From assembly GCA_017621875.1 (NCBI GenBank), contig JAGASE010000012.1, positions 1 to 38,326 of the forward strand: a stretch of 38,326 nt of DNA. The letters run 5' to 3'. This DNA is from Clostridia bacterium (GTDB lineage: Bacteria; Bacillota; Clostridia; UBA1381). A model generated the notes under the pieces. It did not search any database and had not been told where the DNA came from. It saw only the letters and a program-made list of their open reading frames with translations. Numbering within the stretch: position 1 is the first letter of the stretch; each line of letters begins with the position of its first letter. The translations under genes were made by a program, and so were the position numbers. This document shows positions 1 through 8,494 of this stretch, piece by piece.

Positions 1-190
1 CTGCACCCATCTCCCCCTGCTCTCCTTGCGGTCCTTGTGCACTTACTCCCGTATCCACGTATGTATTTTCTTTAAAGTCATATACATACCAGTTTCCGTT
101 ATCACCAATTCTCGGCACGAATTTTTCTGTCGCTGCACCCGGCTGAGGAAGTGTCAGCGTTCCTGATTTCTGATTCCCTAAGTAAATCAT
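1..190 (-). CDS. Phage distal tail/fibre protein with collagen-like repeat, 3' end outside window
   Basis: The gene starts at ATG 190-188 after GTGGAG and runs off the left edge, so only 63 codons are visible. The N-terminus (MIYLGNQKSGTLTLPQPG...) is followed by a Gly-X-Y stretch (GPQGEQGEMGA). Such stretches are common in tail fibres and host-contact proteins of Clostridia phages. The start overlaps the stop of the upstream gene (TGATG), indicating translational coupling. It is probably a receptor-contact protein at the tail tip, inferred from position after the baseplate genes and from the collagen-like repeat. Confidence 0.6.
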   Translation of the reverse strand, partial: MIYLGNQKSGTLTLPQPGAATEKFVPRIGDNGNWYVYDFKENTYVDTGVSAQGPQGEQGEMGA

Positions 191-507
191 CACTCCACCC
201 CCCAAACCACCGAAAAGTCACCGCTAAGTTGGGTATACCGTCCGCCGTTTATAGGGAAGACCTGTATGCGGTATATGTACTCCCCAAGCTGCAGCTTTGC
301 TTTTTCCTCATCTGTCAGCGTTACAAGAAAAGCGTTATCACTCATGGTTTCCTGATGGTCTATCAATATATCCGTTTCCTCACTTTTTGCTATCTGAAAC
401 TTCAGATATGTACCCTCGCCATAAGTTCCGTCTGTACCGACAGGAAGCTCAAAGGTGTCTCCCTTTGTATATTTGATATGCCGTCCGAAATTAAGTATTT
501 TTACCAT
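190..507 (-). CDS. Small baseplate-associated phage protein (105 aa)
   Basis: I place the start at ATG 507-505 because TAGGAGGGAT lies just upstream; a longer reading frame to 573 would run into the previous gene. The product (MVKILNFGRHIKYTKGD...) looks like an all-beta domain ending in a DFSVVWGV-like strand, a pattern seen in small proteins between baseplate and fibre genes of Clostridia siphophages. It has no membrane segment or catalytic motif. It lies 10 bp after the upstream stop and overlaps the fibre gene. The structural role is inferred from position. Confidence 0.6.
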   Translation of the reverse strand: MVKILNFGRHIKYTKGDTFELPVGTDGTYGEGTYLKFQIAKSEETDILIDHQETMSDNAFLVTLTDEEKAKLQLGEYIYRIQVFPINGGRYTQLSGDFSVVWGVE

Positions 508-517
508 TTTATCCCTC

Positions 518-1309
518 CTAAATAACTCCGAAATTAATTGTACAGGCACCGCTATAGTAGCTGATAGAGTCATCTGTCCACATGGTTAAGCAATCCCCGA
601 CCCTTTTTATATGTAATTTAGCATAGTATCCCCCGTCCGAAGATGTAGACATAGTTATCGAAACAGTTCCGCCATCTGCCAATTCAACAGCATTTGTTCC
701 GTGTGTATAGGTTCGTGAAGTTCCTTTAATATTCCATAACACAAAATATGTAAAACCTGCACCCACGTCAACAGTGTATTCAATACCAGCTCCTTCGGTC
801 TCCTGCGTAAAATTCCGCAAAACGCCGTCTGTGGTACTTAGTGCCTTTGTTTTGGCGTACTCACGCAAATCACACACACTGCCGTCAGCTTCAATACGTG
901 CAAGCATGACATAGTCACCTTCGGTCGGGCTTGACTGCGAAACCTGTATGCTTGCCTTGCCGATTGTTACGTCATTAAATGCGTAAACGTATGTCCCGGC
1001 TGTAAGCTCTGTCGAAACAGACTCTTCAATGGTTATTTTCGCACCGCTGTTAAATACAAGCTTGCCCTTGCCGATGCACAAATTCTCTCCGCTTGCATAA
1101 GGCTTACAGCCCATAACAGCGATACCGCTTGAATCGGTTTCCGTCTTCAATATTCCTGCTGTCACCAAATCCGCCGTAATCTCATTGAGCTTGTCTACGC
1201 CGAATTTTTCGTCCGAAAACGCCGAAAAGGTTGTGCTTCCCAAATCAACCGCAATGTTATTAAGGTCCTCCGCCGTTACGGCTGTGTTGTCTTCAAAAGT
1301 AGTCGTCAT
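518..1309 (-). CDS. Phage tail/baseplate structural protein (263 aa), unrecognised family
   Basis: It starts at ATG 1309 preceded by GAGGTGGAATAA, directly after the Gp37-like gene stop. The sequence is rich in Thr, Ser, Gly and Ala with repeated short strand-like segments (for example GTYVYAFNDVTIGKASIQVS), typical of beta-rich fibre or baseplate proteins. The N-terminus (TTFEDNTAVTAEDLNNIAVDLG) resembles the start of many baseplate-wedge or appendage proteins of Clostridia phages. No enzyme motif is visible. It probably forms part of the tail tip. Confidence 0.6.
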   Translation of the reverse strand: MTTTFEDNTAVTAEDLNNIAVDLGSTTFSAFSDEKFGVDKLNEITADLVTAGILKTETDSSGIAVMGCKPYASGENLCIGKGKLVFNSGAKITIEESVSTELTAGTYVYAFNDVTIGKASIQVSQSSPTEGDYVMLARIEADGSVCDLREYAKTKALSTTDGVLRNFTQETEGAGIEYTVDVGAGFTYFVLWNIKGTSRTYTHGTNAVELADGGTVSITMSTSSDGGYYAKLHIKRVGDCLTMWTDDSISYYSGACTINFGVI

Positions 1310-2260
1310 TTATTCCACCTCGCTTAATATCGGATTTTCTATAAATCCTTTTTCCTTTGACATATTAAAGCCCGTAACACGCTTTTTGGTTGCAGTGCCG
1401 CCATTTTGAACACGTACAATATCACCGATGTTATAATCAACACCGCGTGTGAGCTTCTGTGTTTTAAGGTCAATTTCCCGTTTCGCAGACTTCGCCTTAA
1501 GCTCCTGCATCGCCTCGTCCTCATTGGTTGCCGACAGCACAGTATCAATAAGCTCCACTCCCGAAAGAGTATCATCAAGCGTTATATATGTCCACACAGG
1601 GTCTGTGTCGTCTGCCTGCTCCTGCTTATACCAGCCGCCGTATGCTAAGCCTTTATTGATATATGTCTCGGTAAAGTCATATGCATTGCGGTTATTGGTT
1701 GACAGCATCAGCTCACGTTCCTCCGATTTAAGAACCTCAAACATAAACTTCTTTTTTGCAAAATCCGCATAAACTCTGTACCCGGCATTATCCAGATTTA
1801 AAAGCTCCCGGATATATTCATCAGCCGTTTTGTATGTATCTGTTGAGTATTTGACCTCGGTCTCAAAGTATTTTTCACTTCCGAGCGTAAGCCACGGTGC
1901 ATTATCGGCTATAGCTGCCCTTGCAAGTGTTTCGACGTCGCCCGAAAGCGTTGTGACCGTCTGCGGAATGACAATTCTGTGCAGAAGGCCGTTTAAAGAC
2001 ATTCCCGTAACCCTACATCTGTTATCAAACTGATAGCTTGTCATAAAGCCATGAAAATCCCGCCATACAACAATCAGGGCGTTTTCGTGCTGTTTTATTA
2101 TTTCCTGCAATTTCTCGTCTATGAAGACAAATTCAAGGCTTCCCGCATCGTTAAATTCAAAGGTGACATTCACCGAGATATATCCCTTATTAACACCGAA
2201 ATTAGGCAGCTCATACAGCTTGTCAAGGTTAAAGTCGTAAAAGTAAATATCATCACTCAT
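1310..2260 (-). CDS. Siphovirus Gp37-like baseplate/tail protein (316 aa)
   Basis: Sequence and position match the Siphovirus ReqiPepy6 Gp37-like family, the protein that follows Dit and takes the place of the tail-associated hub. The N-terminal half (YFYDFNLDKLYELPNF) and a conserved C-terminal segment (LTRGVDYNIGDIVRVQNGG) are recognisable; the latter is the beta-domain shared with other phage hubs. The start overlaps the Dit stop by 4 nt. No peptidase domain is fused, unlike many Tal proteins. Confidence 0.75.
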   Translation of the reverse strand: MSDDIYFYDFNLDKLYELPNFGVNKGYISVNVTFEFNDAGSLEFVFIDEKLQEIIKQHENALIVVWRDFHGFMTSYQFDNRCRVTGMSLNGLLHRIVIPQTVTTLSGDVETLARAAIADNAPWLTLGSEKYFETEVKYSTDTYKTADEYIRELLNLDNAGYRVYADFAKKKFMFEVLKSEERELMLSTNNRNAYDFTETYINKGLAYGGWYKQEQADDTDPVWTYITLDDTLSGVELIDTVLSATNEDEAMQELKAKSAKREIDLKTQKLTRGVDYNIGDIVRVQNGGTATKKRVTGFNMSKEKGFIENPILSEVE

Positions 2261-3108
2261 TCTATCATCACCGCCTTGTATTGGTTTGCAAAGGATATGC
2301 TTATGCTGATAGGGCTTAACGTGTCGCTTGTAACCCTCAGGCTGTTCTCGCCCTCTTCAAGATAAAATGAGGAGATAACGGTATCACTTGTCTGCTTGTT
2401 CAGAACATTTCCGTAAATACTGCTTGTTATTTCGCGGTTTTCCACATCAACCGTTATTTCCTCTCCCTCGCATATGGCATACTCCAGCTTGATAAACGCA
2501 CCTGTTGTCAGGTTTTCAAACAGAATGTATTCCATATCACCGTTTGCTACAGCCTTCAAAAGAGGGTACACAGGCACATCACCGCTGTTTATGACGGTCC
2601 TTTCACTTTCACGTACAGTTGCAACAGCAGGAAGCGTTATATATCCCATGCCGTCCTCGTATGAGGTAGGAAACATATCCACCCTGGTTGCAAGTGCCGT
2701 TTGAGGAGCGTGAATATCCGTAAAATATGGATTTTCGCATACAAACTGCAGCACAATTTTATACATTCGCTTATATATTATCTTTTCAGCCTCGCAAGGG
2801 TTTAAGCAAATGCCGTATATCTTCCTTCGGGTGCTGCCGAAAAAGAACAGGATTTCACATTTTTCTTTAAGAATATTGTAAAGCTTCATTACGTCAAACG
2901 GACAGCCCAAAAGGTCAAGTGACATTGTGATTGTGCGTGCCGTATCGGTTTTTGAGGATATAACATATCCCGGCTGTCCTGCAAAGGACACTGTTTCCGG
3001 CTCAATGGTTGGCAAGCCCAAACCGGCTATTTCTAAAAGCCTTGCATTTTTGTGACTTCCGCCGCCGATTTCAAAGCTGCCGTATTTGTTTTGTATCTTT
3101 ATCCTCAT
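2257..3108 (-). CDS. Distal tail protein (Dit family, 283 aa)
   Basis: This belongs to the Sipho_tail/Dit family, the hexameric ring that joins the tail tube to the baseplate. It has the typical length, a position directly after the tape measure gene, and an N-terminal half rich in beta strands followed by a second domain (from about residue 150, YITLPAVATVRESERTVIN). I choose ATG 3108-3106, which overlaps the tape measure stop (TGATG) and has AGGAGG 7 nt upstream; a GTG one codon earlier is less well spaced. Confidence 0.8.
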   Translation of the reverse strand: MRIKIQNKYGSFEIGGGSHKNARLLEIAGLGLPTIEPETVSFAGQPGYVISSKTDTARTITMSLDLLGCPFDVMKLYNILKEKCEILFFFGSTRRKIYGICLNPCEAEKIIYKRMYKIVLQFVCENPYFTDIHAPQTALATRVDMFPTSYEDGMGYITLPAVATVRESERTVINSGDVPVYPLLKAVANGDMEYILFENLTTGAFIKLEYAICEGEEITVDVENREITSSIYGNVLNKQTSDTVISSFYLEEGENSLRVTSDTLSPISISISFANQYKAVMIE

Positions 3109-6100
3109 CACCAGCCTCCTCTCATTTCATTTAATAACTGCTGATTCCGAAGTGCGGTAAGAGTTGCCGTTTCGGACTCTCCCGATGTCTGGACATTGTA
3201 TACAGCAGAATAGTTGTTCGTAGTACCGCCGCCTGCGGCTGCTGTCTGCATTATTGTCATGCCCTGAACGTTTAGGTTTAATCCTGCATTAAATTCCGCG
3301 ATTTTACTCTGGATAATCTCCATTTGCTTTTCTATTTCCGCAACAAAGGCTTCTCCGAACTTTTCCGCGGACAGCTTACCGCTCACAACGAAGTCTTCAG
3401 GAATATCCGTAAAGCCTGCCTCCTGCAGCTTGTCACGCATATTGTCGATGCTGTCCTCTACAGCCTCTCCCATGTCGTCAACATAATGACGATTAGAAAG
3501 GCTGTCTACTGCCGCGTTATATTTGGCATATCCGTTAATGTACTTTGACAAATCCGCGTCCGATTGAGATAAAAGCGACTTTACAGCCATCATAGCTTCA
3601 TCAAGACCTAATTCATCAACCTCGGACATGTAGCTTTTTATTACGCTGCTATCCACTCCAACCCCCTCAAAGCGTGCCCAAAGCTCTTCAAGGTGTTGCT
3701 CATATTCCAGAATTGCCTGTGTGTCCTTTGAGAAATCATGCATTGAATAGTATGTAAGGCTCTTGCCGTTCATATCAATGGTATTTGTGTTAAATAGGGT
3801 GGTGTAGGATTTCAGCTTATTCGCGTAATTCTCCTGCTTGGCTATGACTTCGTCTATCTTGCCCGCGGCATAGTCGGATATTTCATCATATATGCTCTTG
3901 ATGTCTTTTTTCTCTTTCTCAAGAACCTGCTTCTGATAATCATAAATTTTTGCGGTATATTCCAGCCATTCTGTTGAACCTTTGGCGAAATATTTATCAC
4001 GCAACTTTTCAAGCTCGGTGTAGTATTCCTCGTCATTAATAATGTCAAACTCACGCTGATACTCCAGCTTTTCAAGCATAGCATTAAATGCATTAACTGC
4101 CTTGTCAGAATTTTCTTTAATACCTTTCGCAACACCTAAAGACAGCCATTTGCCTACACCCTCACGCGTTGAATCAGCAGGAGAATGTATTCCGGCAGTT
4201 TCCTGTGCCGCCAGAACGATTCCGGTCATAAGATTTCTTGCTGCATCCTCTGCAAAAGCGGCATTTTCCTCAATGCCTTCAGCAACACCCAAAGAGAGAA
4301 ATTTACCAACATCGTCCCTTGTCATTTTAGAAGGTGATTCTATTTTTCCGGCATTTTGCATAGCGATATTAATTCTGTTCATCAGCCATGCAGTACGCTC
4401 CTGCAACGCAGGTGTAAATGTTATACCGGATGCCACACCATTAGCTAAAGCCTCACCGAGGTAAGGGCTTTGCACTGCTGCAAACTGAATACCTTCGGTT
4501 ATTACATTATCCAGTATATTGGTAACCTCAACAGTTATGCTTCCGCCATTTTCTTTGATTCCGTTAATAAATCCCTGCGGCACTCCTCCGCCGGCTTTTT
4601 GATATTCGTTAAGTGCATTGTTATATGCCATTTGAGCATCTTTGACGATCTGGTCGTCAATATTCCTGGTGCCATTTTTTACTTCAACCAAATAATTTTC
4701 ATAAAGATTTTTAGTTGTAACAACTTGCTTTGCAAGTATATCTGTTGAAGCTTCGTATGCAGTTTTGTTATTATTGGTTACTCTATTATTGATTTCCGCA
4801 ATTTTATCAGCGTTTCCGCTCAACAATGCAGCATAATCATTTTCATACTGCTCTATAGCTGAATAATAACCATCGAGCATAGCCTGGTTTTCTTCAAGTT
4901 GCTTTTGTAGACCGGAAATCTGCATGTTATTAACAAGATTCCCGTCATTTTGAAGTTCAGTTATTTTTTGCATAAGCTCTGCCTGACGCTGCAATGCTTC
5001 ATTCTTCTTATTGAGTGCCTCTTTGTATGTTTCTTCCTGCGAAGAAAGAATAATCTCGGCACGTTTTTTTGAAATTACCGCTTCAATGTTTGAACATAAG
5101 TCTCCGTAATTTTTAATTATGTCGCCTGTCAACTCATATTCAGTTCCCAAAGCCTTGTTAAGTTCAGTTATGATAAAGCTCGCTCGGTCTTTATCCTTTT
5201 CCTTCACTTTGCCGCTTTCATCAGCAAGCATTTTAAGTTCATCAGCAAGCTCTTTTGTACGGTCAATTTCTCCTACAGCAGCTTTGGTGCTATTCTCAAC
5301 AGAGGTTTTTAACTCCTTCCACGCCTTCGTTTGCTCTTTTGTCTCGTCGATAAGCCGCTCAGCTTCAATGTCCTTTAGCGAATTTGCATATGCAATCACT
5401 CCGGCTGTAAGAGCAACCAAAGCTGCAGCTGCCGAAGCATAAGGATTCATCATTATTTCTTTATTTAATAACTTCTGCAAGACTGTTCCGGCTTTAGTTA
5501 CAGCGTTATATTCTTTTCCACCGGCTACAACCTTTTTTATTTCCTCTGCCATAACACCAATGTTTAATGCACCTACAACCCCACCAAATCCTGTAAGTAG
5601 TATTGCAGTTGTTTTTATCGACTGCTGCAGCGTACCGTCCTCCCATGCTTGCTTTAATTCTTCGACCTTTTCTATCGCTTCCGGCAATATATCATTTGTC
5701 AGCTTTTCAGAAACTCCCTCCGACATTTCGCCGAACAGAGAGCTTATATTGTCCTTTAATGTTGAAGTTTGCCCCGCAAATGTTTCGGACTGCTTTTGCA
5801 TAGCATTGTAGAACTGTCCACCCTCGCTTGTTGCTGTCCTCATTGCGTCCGCTACCATTTCAAAGGAGATTTCTCCCTTTGACATTTTATCCTTCAGGCT
5901 TGACATACTCTCGCCCGTTTTCTCGGATATAACCTGCAGAGGGTTAAAGCCTTGATTTATCATCTGCAAAAGGTCCTGACCCATGAGCTTACCCTGTGAC
6001 CGAACCTGTCCGAAAACTAATGCTAATCCGTTAAACTTCTCTTTATTGCCAAGAGAAATATCACCCAGCATTTTAAGGTCAGGCATTAGGTTTTCTACAT

Positions 6101-6647
6101 CTTCCCCAAATGCTAATAGCGTGGTACTTGCACCTGCCAAATCGCTCATTTCAAACGGGGTTGTTTCTGCGAAAGATTTCAAATTCTGTAGCATTTCATC
6201 AGCTTTTTCTGCACTGCCAAGCATTGTTTCAAATCCTGCTTTATATCCTTCAATTTCAGAGTTGTAAGCAATTCCTGTGCCGATAACCGCTGCTGCCGCT
6301 CCTGCCATTCCCACTGCCAAGCCCTTTGCGGCTTTGTTCACTCCGCCAACAAGGTCGGCTTGGTCGTCCATAACCTTTTGAGTATGCTTTGTTACTTCAT
6401 CAGCAGCCTTTTTAGCCTCAGCCTCAGCCGCATCAGCAGCCTTTCTCATTTCCTTCGCTACTTTCTGTGCCGCCTTTTTTGCCTTTTCATCAGTTTCGTC
6501 GACCGCTTTCTGTGCAGCATCATTCGCTTTTTCTATAGCGGCTTTTGCCTTTTCCGCGGCTTCCTCAGCTCTTTTTTCCAGTGATTTTATCGTTTTTTCA
6601 TAGTGACTGTCTTCGCCCTCAATTTTAATTTTTACCCCATCTGCCAT
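3108..6647 (-). CDS. Tail tape measure protein (1179 aa)
   Basis: The longest gene, placed as expected between the tail chaperone and Dit. The N-terminus is a charged Ala/Lys/Glu-rich coiled coil (about residues 10-95), followed by the tape-measure N-terminal domain (SFAETTPFEMSDLAGASTTLL). Hydrophobic segments occur near residues 105-125, 350-370 and 410-430. Two copies of a SPxxxTRxxVGKxLSLGVAxGI motif lie in the second half. ATG 6647 with GAGGTGAA upstream is preferred over a start 8 codons earlier. At the usual 1.5 angstrom per residue it predicts a tail near 175 nm (rule of thumb). Confidence 0.9.
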   Translation of the reverse strand: MADGVKIKIEGEDSHYEKTIKSLEKRAEEAAEKAKAAIEKANDAAQKAVDETDEKAKKAAQKVAKEMRKAADAAEAEAKKAADEVTKHTQKVMDDQADLVGGVNKAAKGLAVGMAGAAAAVIGTGIAYNSEIEGYKAGFETMLGSAEKADEMLQNLKSFAETTPFEMSDLAGASTTLLAFGEDVENLMPDLKMLGDISLGNKEKFNGLALVFGQVRSQGKLMGQDLLQMINQGFNPLQVISEKTGESMSSLKDKMSKGEISFEMVADAMRTATSEGGQFYNAMQKQSETFAGQTSTLKDNISSLFGEMSEGVSEKLTNDILPEAIEKVEELKQAWEDGTLQQSIKTTAILLTGFGGVVGALNIGVMAEEIKKVVAGGKEYNAVTKAGTVLQKLLNKEIMMNPYASAAAALVALTAGVIAYANSLKDIEAERLIDETKEQTKAWKELKTSVENSTKAAVGEIDRTKELADELKMLADESGKVKEKDKDRASFIITELNKALGTEYELTGDIIKNYGDLCSNIEAVISKKRAEIILSSQEETYKEALNKKNEALQRQAELMQKITELQNDGNLVNNMQISGLQKQLEENQAMLDGYYSAIEQYENDYAALLSGNADKIAEINNRVTNNNKTAYEASTDILAKQVVTTKNLYENYLVEVKNGTRNIDDQIVKDAQMAYNNALNEYQKAGGGVPQGFINGIKENGGSITVEVTNILDNVITEGIQFAAVQSPYLGEALANGVASGITFTPALQERTAWLMNRINIAMQNAGKIESPSKMTRDDVGKFLSLGVAEGIEENAAFAEDAARNLMTGIVLAAQETAGIHSPADSTREGVGKWLSLGVAKGIKENSDKAVNAFNAMLEKLEYQREFDIINDEEYYTELEKLRDKYFAKGSTEWLEYTAKIYDYQKQVLEKEKKDIKSIYDEISDYAAGKIDEVIAKQENYANKLKSYTTLFNTNTIDMNGKSLTYYSMHDFSKDTQAILEYEQHLEELWARFEGVGVDSSVIKSYMSEVDELGLDEAMMAVKSLLSQSDADLSKYINGYAKYNAAVDSLSNRHYVDDMGEAVEDSIDNMRDKLQEAGFTDIPEDFVVSGKLSAEKFGEAFVAEIEKQMEIIQSKIAEFNAGLNLNVQGMTIMQTAAAGGGTTNNYSAVYNVQTSGESETATLTALRNQQLLNEMRGGW

Positions 6648-6672
6648 AAATTCACCTCGTTTTTTTTGCATT

Positions 6673-6700
6673 AAAAAACCACGCTCGGTTGAACGTGGTT
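6673..6700 (-). terminator. Rho-independent terminator after hicB
   Basis: On the minus strand AACCACG and CGTGGTT form a 7-bp stem followed by TTTTTT. It sits between the hicB stop and the tape measure ribosome-binding site, so it closes the toxin-antitoxin cassette inside the late operon. Late transcription must read through it or be re-started. Confidence 0.8.
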
Positions 6701-6714
6701 AATGTATTGAACTT

Positions 6715-7119
6715 CTATTGTCCGATGTTTAATCTTTCAATCAAAGCCTGTTGCAGAACCGAAGAAAAGTTGATATTCTCTTTTTCTGCCGCAGTATTGA
6801 GCCATGCGGGTATGGTGCAATTTTTCCTTACTGATTTATCGCCATACTTTTCTGCATAACTATCCATATCTAAGACGATATAATTTACTATTCCGTCGGG
6901 ATATTCCAATTTTATTTCATTGACATTCATTGTTGCCTTCGGGATTTCCTCTCCTTCTTCGATGCAATCGAGTACCCAACCTGAAGCCGCATCCACTGCC
7001 ATTTCTATTGCTTCAGAAAAGCTTCCTCCCTCTGTCACGCATCCGGGCATATCCGGAATATCCACCGTATAGCCATTTTTATTAGGATAAAAACATGCAG
7101 GATAGATTAATTTTAACAT
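6715..7119 (-). CDS. hicB: HicB-type antitoxin (134 aa)
   Basis: The N-terminal half is a HicB-like degenerate RNase-H fold (YPACFYPNKNGYTVDIPDMPGCVTEG...EAIEMA), which binds and inhibits HicA. The C-terminus (KNCTIPAWLNTAAEKENINFSSVLQQALIERL) looks like a ribbon-helix-helix DNA-binding segment for autoregulation. ATG 7119 has GAGGAGGT 7-8 nt upstream; an in-frame ATG 7 codons earlier would include the ribosome-binding site. It follows hicA by about 56 bp and is closed by its own terminator. Confidence 0.85.
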   Translation of the reverse strand: MLKLIYPACFYPNKNGYTVDIPDMPGCVTEGGSFSEAIEMAVDAASGWVLDCIEEGEEIPKATMNVNEIKLEYPDGIVNYIVLDMDSYAEKYGDKSVRKNCTIPAWLNTAAEKENINFSSVLQQALIERLNIGQ

Positions 7120-7175
7120 ATAAAAAACCTCCTCATACATAATATAAACAAATCGGTGAGAAATGTTGCAGGGAT

Positions 7176-7358
7176 TTATTCAATCCCCGCCTGTCTTAAA
7201 ATTGTTTTGGCTGTTTTTATATCAATATCCTTATTGTGTCTCGGTATTGTTACCTTCCCCTTTTTCGTTGGGTGTATATATTGATAATGCGACCCTCTTG
7301 CACTTTTAAACTTCCAGCCATCTTCAAGAATGATTTTTTCAATTTCTCTAAACTTCAT
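7176..7358 (-). CDS. hicA: HicA-type mRNA interferase toxin (60 aa)
   Basis: A small basic protein with the HicA double-stranded-RNA-binding-like fold. The catalytic His is visible in GSHYQY (His24), followed by the typical KGKVTIPRHNKDI segment. HicA cleaves mRNA, and HicB neutralises it. The gene is complete at the usual length. It has a perfect TTGACA-17-TATAAT promoter on the same strand, so it can be expressed from the lysogen independently of the late operon. Confidence 0.9.
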   Translation of the reverse strand: MKFREIEKIILEDGWKFKSARGSHYQYIHPTKKGKVTIPRHNKDIDIKTAKTILRQAGIE

Positions 7359-7377
7359 TCCCTCACCTCTTGATTAT

Positions 7378-7406
7378 ATTATAACACGCATAATACGCAT
7401 TGTCAA
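7378..7406 (-). promoter_or_regulatory. hicAB promoter with internal direct repeat
   Basis: On the minus strand TTGACA (7406-7401) and TATAAT (7383-7378) are separated by exactly 17 bp. The spacer holds a direct repeat TGCGT-ATTA-TGCGT, a plausible HicB operator since repression would then block RNA polymerase directly. Confidence 0.8.
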
Positions 7407-7475
7407 GAGGTTTTATAAATTTATCCAAAATTTTTCTACAAGAAAAAAGCACTTGTTATGAGTGACTTAAAACTT

Positions 7476-7667
7476 TTAAAAAGAGTTCAACCATACAAAT
7501 CCACCAATTACGCTACATACAAAGCCAAGCCAAAGCACAAGTGATATACCCTTGAGAAGACTATTGTTTTTGCGTAAATAGTAATTAATTGACCTTTGAT
7601 ATTCTGCAACTTCTGAAAGAATTTCTTCCAAACTTCTATCCTCGTCCGAAGCCTTAGTATTTTTCAT
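7476..7667 (-). CDS. Small single-pass membrane protein (moron)
   Basis: A 63-aa protein starting at ATG 7667 after GGGGGA. It has a charged N-terminal helix (SLEEILSEVAEYQRSINYYLRKN) and one C-terminal transmembrane segment (GISLVLWLGFVCSVIGGFVW). It has its own promoter and lies between the Gp15 gene and hicA, where the conserved morphogenesis order has no such gene. This is the layout of a lysogenic-conversion moron. A role in superinfection exclusion is possible but only a guess; I do not recognise the family. Confidence 0.7.
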   Translation of the reverse strand: MKNTKASDEDRSLEEILSEVAEYQRSINYYLRKNNSLLKGISLVLWLGFVCSVIGGFVWLNSF

Positions 7668-7695
7668 CTTCAAATCCCCCAATCATATTTTTACC

Positions 7696-7724
7696 ATAAT
7701 ATCACAAATGGAAGATTTTGTCAA
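7696..7724 (-). promoter_or_regulatory. Promoter of the small membrane protein gene
   Basis: TTGACA (minus, 7724-7719) and TATTAT (7701-7696) are separated by 17 bp. The element lies at the 3' end of the Gp15 gene and points at the small membrane protein gene. Confidence 0.7.
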
Positions 7725-7727
7725 ACA

Positions 7728-8294
7728 TCAGAACACCCCCGCAATAGCATCACAGAAATCGCGTTCCTTTTCTTCCTCGGTACGGTTGTCCGGCAGCCGA
7801 TACAATCTTTTCATCTTAGCATACCATTTCCTTTGTTCCTTGTCCTTTATCTCAGACAAGTCCATTGCACGATATCCCACAACCTTTGCAAATTGCGTAC
7901 TCTCGCCGAGATTATTCATCAAGGCTTTAAATTTCCACCAATGCAAATTGGTCGCTGTCAAATCAATATTGTACTGCTGCAAAAATCCGGCATATATTAA
8001 TTCGTCATCATAGTCATAATCAAATTGCCGTTTTTTAGCTTCATTTTTGTTTCCCGCTGCCATTTTAGACGGAGGGTTGTAAAACTCAAACAGAGCTTTC
8101 ATAATATCCTCCACAGGCTCATTTGGCACAGAGTTGAACAGTTCAAAAAACAGTTGCCCTATTTGTCCTCCATCGCTGCACCTATTCACAAAAGCCTGTG
8201 TAACCTTTATCCATACTCTAAAATCAGTATTTATAGGGTAATTCGTTCCGTTTATGCAAACAAAACTCGGCAACATATCTGTCAGAATATTCAT
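7728..8294 (-). CDS. Bacteriophage Gp15 family protein, tail assembly chaperone (188 aa)
   Basis: It resembles the Gp15 family of Gram-positive siphophages (A118-like), which sits just before the tape measure gene and is taken as the counterpart of lambda GT. Typical features are the N-terminal YPINTDFRVWIKVTQAF, a central DYDDELIYAGFLQQYNIDLT...LHWWKFKALM segment and a charged C-terminus. ATG 8294 has AAAGGAG upstream. Together with the 50-aa gene before it, it occupies the usual two-gene chaperone position. Confidence 0.8.
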   Translation of the reverse strand: MNILTDMLPSFVCINGTNYPINTDFRVWIKVTQAFVNRCSDGGQIGQLFFELFNSVPNEPVEDIMKALFEFYNPPSKMAAGNKNEAKKRQFDYDYDDELIYAGFLQQYNIDLTATNLHWWKFKALMNNLGESTQFAKVVGYRAMDLSEIKDKEQRKWYAKMKRLYRLPDNRTEEEKERDFCDAIAGVF

Positions 8295-8315
8295 TTTTAC
8301 TCCTTTAAAATCCCC

Positions 8316-8336
8316 GGGGCGGATTTATTCCGCCCC
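8316..8336. other. Perfect 8-bp GC-rich hairpin over the stop codon of the 50-aa gene
   Basis: GGGGCGGA and TCCGCCCC are exact inverted copies separated by TTTAT. The hairpin spans the stop codon of the small gene and lies just before the Gp15 ribosome-binding site. No U-tract follows directly on the minus strand, so it is not a standard terminator. It may lower Gp15 and tape measure expression relative to the major tail protein. Confidence 0.6.
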
Positions 8337-8477
8337 AAGTATTGCTGATATAATCTCATCTTTGAGGTTGCTCATAGACAGTCCCTCAATCCCCATACCC
8401 GCGGCAATCTCCAAAAGCTCCGTTTTGGTATAGGCGTCCAGCTCTTCATAGGTATACGCCGTCTGCGAAAGAGCCAT
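8325..8477 (-). CDS. 50-aa protein with HeH/Rho-N-like domain, in the position of the first tail chaperone
   Basis: The ORF reads MALSQTAYTYEELDAYTKTE and continues with a helix-extension-helix pattern (ELLEIAAGMGIEG...LKDEIISAIL) seen in HeH/LEM or Rho-N domains. The frame is open upstream, in the -1 frame relative to the major tail gene, for a short distance past that gene's stop, and the ATG lacks a good ribosome-binding site. Either coupled re-initiation after the major tail protein or a frameshift extension could make it. I see no canonical slippery heptamer. Confidence 0.55.
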   Translation of the reverse strand: MALSQTAYTYEELDAYTKTELLEIAAGMGIEGLSMSNLKDEIISAILGAE

Positions 8478-8494
8478 AACCGCAGCCGGCTCTA

